From the NCBI RefSeq assembly GCF_015160855.1, contig NZ_CP063373.1, positions 5,022,001-5,086,000 of the forward strand: DNA of 64,000 bases. Direction: 5' to 3'. The notes under the pieces are model-generated. The model saw only the letters and a list, made by a program, of their open reading frames with translations. It was not told the origin of the DNA and ran no database searches. A program made the position numbers and the translations under genes. Positions 61,751 through 64,000 of this stretch are shown piece after piece. The first letter of the stretch is position 1. Every line of letters starts with the position of its first letter. Origin of the DNA: Streptomyces ferrugineus. GTDB taxonomy: Bacteria; Actinomycetota; Actinomycetes; Streptomycetales; Streptomycetaceae.

Positions 61751-63181
61751 GGGTCATGTCCCGCTGGGTGGTGTAGTCACGGCAGTTGTTTCGGTTCCGG
61801 TTGTGGGGTGATCTGCGGTTCGGGTTCGGTTCGTTTGGTGGCGAAGAGCTCGGCCATGGAGGCTTCGGAGAGGTAGCGGCGGTCGAAGACCTGCCATTCG
61901 TCGTGGAGTTCGGCCAGGACCGCGGCGGCGAGTCGGTCCAGGGCGGCGGGGTTGGGGAAGACCTGGACGACGTCGGCCCGTCGTTTGATCTCCCGGTTCA
62001 GCCGCTCCAGCGGGTTGGTCGACCAGATCTTCTTCCAGTGCGCCGGCGGGAAGTCCGCGAACGCGGTGATGTCCGTCGCCGCATCCAGCAGCATCTTCTT
62101 GACCTGCGGGAACTGCCGTCCGAGCATGTCGGCCACCACGTCCAGCTGGGTGCGCACCTGCTCGCCGGTGGTCTGCGCGAAGATGGTGCGGATGGTGGCA
62201 GCGACCATCTCCCCTGAGCCCTTCTCGATCACGCTGAAGACGTCGCGGACGAAGTGAACTCGGCACCTTTGCCAGGCCGCGCCGAGGAAGACCGTGCGGA
62301 TCGCGGCCACCAGACCGCTGTGGCTGTCGGAGATCACCAGCTGGACGTTCTCCAGGCCACGGGCGCGTAAGGACCGCAGGAACTTCGTCCAGAACGGCTT
62401 CGACTCGCTGTCGCCGACCATCAGGCCGAGAATCTCGCGGTGCCCGGTGGCGGAGATCCCGGTCGCGATGACCACGGCCTGCGAGGCGATCCGATGGTTG
62501 ACCCTCGCCTTGCAGTAGGTCGCGTCCAGGAAGACGTAGGGGAAGACGGTGTGATCCAGTGGCCGTTCCTTGAACGCGGTCAGTTCCTCGTCGAGTTCGC
62601 CGCAGATCCGGGAGACCTCGGACTTGGAGATCCCGCTGTCCGCACCGAGTGCTTTGACCAGGTCGTCGACCGAGCGGGTCGAGACCCCGTGCACGTATGC
62701 CTCCATCACCACGGCGAACAGCGCCCGGTCAATGCGCCGGCGCCGCTCCAGCAGCGAGGGGAAGAACGACCCGGTCCGCACCTTGGGAATCTTCAGATCC
62801 AGATCGCCGGCCTGCGTAGTCAGCAGCCTCTCGCGGTGTCCGTTGCGCCATGTAGTGCGCGTCTGCGAGTGCTCACGCGGGGCAGCCCCAATGGCCTCAG
62901 TCGCCTCGGCCTCGATGAGTTCCTGCAGGATGCGCTCACACACCACCCTGATTGCTTCAACTCCGTCGGCCCGACGTAGTGACTCCAGCAGCCGCATCAG
63001 CTCAGACTGGGACAAGGCCATCGCGTGCTCCTCCGGTTGAACTGCCCGTTCACCAGGGAGACTTGCGCGATGGCCTGCCCTTGCTCAGGGAGCATGCACG
63101 GTCGACGGATGCACGCCCCGGGCAGACACCCGCGCGTTCCGGGACCACACCCGGCTACACCACTTCATGGGACGCGATCCC
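61751..63181 (-). mobile_element. IS256-family insertion sequence
   Basis: A 1.4-kb element with imperfect terminal inverted repeats of about 28 bases. The left end begins GGGTCATGTCCC and runs to GGTGGTGTAGTC; the right end, read inward, begins GGGATCGCGTCCC and runs to GTGGTGTAGCC. AGCTT flanks both ends directly. The transposase is intact, so the insertion is probably recent and mobile. Confidence 0.85.
61777..63021 (-). CDS. IS256-family transposase
   Basis: A full-length 414-residue DDE transposase. The N-terminal region has TWRNGHRERLLTTQAGDLDL and KIPKVRTGSFFPSLLERRRR. The catalytic residues are in VFLDATYCKARV (Asp), LVISDSHSGLVAAI (Asp) and STNPLERLNREIKRR (Glu). No frameshift or stop interrupts it. 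Its ends lie inside the element's terminal repeats. Confidence 0.95.
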   Translation of the reverse strand: MALSQSELMRLLESLRRADGVEAIRVVCERILQELIEAEATEAIGAAPREHSQTRTTWRNGHRERLLTTQAGDLDLKIPKVRTGSFFPSLLERRRRIDRALFAVVMEAYVHGVSTRSVDDLVKALGADSGISKSEVSRICGELDEELTAFKERPLDHTVFPYVFLDATYCKARVNHRIASQAVVIATGISATGHREILGLMVGDSESKPFWTKFLRSLRARGLENVQLVISDSHSGLVAAIRTVFLGAAWQRCRVHFVRDVFSVIEKGSGEMVAATIRTIFAQTTGEQVRTQLDVVADMLGRQFPQVKKMLLDAATDITAFADFPPAHWKKIWSTNPLERLNREIKRRADVVQVFPNPAALDRLAAAVLAELHDEWQVFDRRYLSEASMAELFATKRTEPEPQITPQPEPKQLP

Positions 63182-63430
63182 AGCTTGCGAGAATCCGCTG
63201 GTCGAAAGCTCCCATCGGCTTCAACTCCCACAGCAAGAGGGCGAGTTGGGTGCCGCTGGGGTTTTCAGCGACAGCGCGCAGGGATGTGTGCGCGCAACCC
63301 TGACTACGGCGGCCTTCAGCCCCGGTCAGGTCCTCCAACTCCGGCGCTGTGACCAGCACCCCGCAGTACCGCCACGTGGGCTGCGAACGCACCGGCCACA
63401 GATCTCCGGCCGGCGCGGCAGCCCCGTCAC
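63182..63430 (-). pseudogene. Open frame interrupted by the IS256 element
   Basis: A minus-strand frame reads TSLRAVAENPSGTQLALLLW, then ELKPMGAFDQRILASW, up to the element's edge. Removing the element and one AGCTT copy joins it in frame to 61501-61750 (SWTVQEPCVTCC and on to a stop at 61501). I do not recognise the family. The upstream end of the frame is unclear. Confidence 0.4.
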
Positions 63431-63597
63431 GAACTGATTCGTCCGCGCCCGCCCAGGTGCTCGCCTCCGCGGCCTTCGTCGGTTCGTCTCTGACGCGCGG
63501 CAGGCCGCGGGGACGCCTCCCCGCACAACCGCACTCGCGCTTGACGTCCCGGGCCGCCCGACCGGGTGGCTCCTCCCCTTCCATCGAAAGCAGCACC

Positions 63598-64000
63598 ATG
63601 AGAACTCCGCGCAGCACCGCCTTGACCGTCGCAGTGGGCGCAGTGACGATCGCCCTGGCACTCACCGCATGCAGCCCCTCCGGCGGTGGGGGCTCCGGAG
63701 CCAAGTCGTCCAAGCCGGTTACTCAGGCAGAGATCGACAAGGCGATGAACACGCCGACGTCCCTCACCTTCTGGTCATGGGTGCCCGACATCCAGGACGA
63801 GATCGACCTGTTCGAGAAGAAGTATCCGAAGATCAAGGTCAACCTCGTCAACCAGGGAGACGCCAACGCCCAGTACGTGAAGCTGCGTGCGGCGGTCAAG
63901 GCTGGCAAGGGGGTTCCGGACGTCGCGCAGATCGGCTACGACTACCTGCCGTCCTTCACCCAGACCAAGAGCCTCCTGGACCTGACCCCCTACGGCGCGG
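63598..64000 (+). CDS. Sugar ABC substrate-binding lipoprotein, partial
   Basis: The first 134 residues of a family-1 solute-binding protein; the gene runs off the window. A lipoprotein signal (ALTVAVGAVTIALALTAC) is followed by a Gly/Ser linker and the mature start SLTFWSWVPDIQDEIDLFEK, then VNLVNQGDANAQYVKLRAAV and VPDVAQIGYDYLPSF. It is probably the binding protein of a sugar importer serving the LacI-controlled galactosidases. It is divergent from lacI and separated from it by the IS256 insertion. Confidence 0.88.
   Translation, partial: MRTPRSTALTVAVGAVTIALALTACSPSGGGGSGAKSSKPVTQAEIDKAMNTPTSLTFWSWVPDIQDEIDLFEKKYPKIKVNLVNQGDANAQYVKLRAAVKAGKGVPDVAQIGYDYLPSFTQTKSLLDLTPYGA

Noticed and set aside
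1..64000. tRNA, rRNA, riboswitch or attachment-site signals
   Set aside because: Reading by eye found no cloverleaf, rRNA core, riboswitch motif or integrase/att pair that I could support.

Overview
High GC content, strong third-position GC bias, frequent GTG/TTG starts, twin signal-peptide and lipobox styles, and the gene families present (DUF418, DUF5988, TAP-like hydrolases, NarL-type two-component pairs) all point to a Streptomyces-type actinomycete. The density of broken genes and insertion-sequence (IS) debris suggests an accessory region, possibly a chromosome arm. Functions below are inferred from motifs and family knowledge read from the sequence; no database search was run.

Layout. 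(1) 0-7 kb: a DUF418 membrane protein, a NarL-type two-component pair and a secreted arginine-deiminase-like protein, followed by a decayed second DUF418 + response-regulator cassette. (2) 7-13 kb: an IS5 remnant, a secreted protein built of shuffled modules and Asn/Gly linkers, a wrecked MMPL exporter, and an orphan thioesterase/DUF5988 pair bounded by a 27-bp perfect hairpin. A DUF418 gene with an internal deletion follows. (3) 13-22 kb: a TAP-like hydrolase divergent from a large subtilisin, then a second two-component pair whose kinase carries an extra C-terminal membrane/extracytoplasmic module. (4) 22-42 kb: SDR, metallo-beta-lactamase-fold (MBL), ribonuclease, GNAT-like, DUF418, TetR/lipase, esterase, beta-lactamase-like, NTF2-like, second MBL, beta-propeller and TAP-like genes, scattered among IS fragments and truncated paralogues (GH43, MBL, MarR, lipoprotein).

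(5) 42.5-54.7 kb: a coherent catabolic island. It encodes an amidase, a complete oligopeptide-type ABC importer (binding protein, two permeases, two ATPases with ATGA overlaps), a MaoC-like hotdog protein, an acyl-CoA ligase, a TetR regulator and a CocE/NonD hydrolase. Three of its promoters carry related palindromes of the form GC(A/G)-NN-(T/C)GCTA with AT-rich flanks, so it is probably one TetR regulon for import, hydrolysis and CoA-activation of an unidentified amide or ester substrate. This is the best candidate for an undescribed system.

(6) 54.8-64 kb: a LacI-controlled galactoside operon (lacI, GH42, GH43, GH35-like/DUF5597) with two TTGACT-AGTCAA type operators, and the start of a sugar ABC binding-protein gene at the window edge. 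An intact IS256-family element sits between regulator and transporter. It interrupts an older reading frame and is flanked by a 5-bp repeat.

A theme of the window is duplication followed by decay. DUF418 appears five times (two intact), and the MBL and GH43 families each appear as an intact gene plus a distant remnant. Duplicated promoter DNA is still recognisable at the DUF418 and MBL loci.
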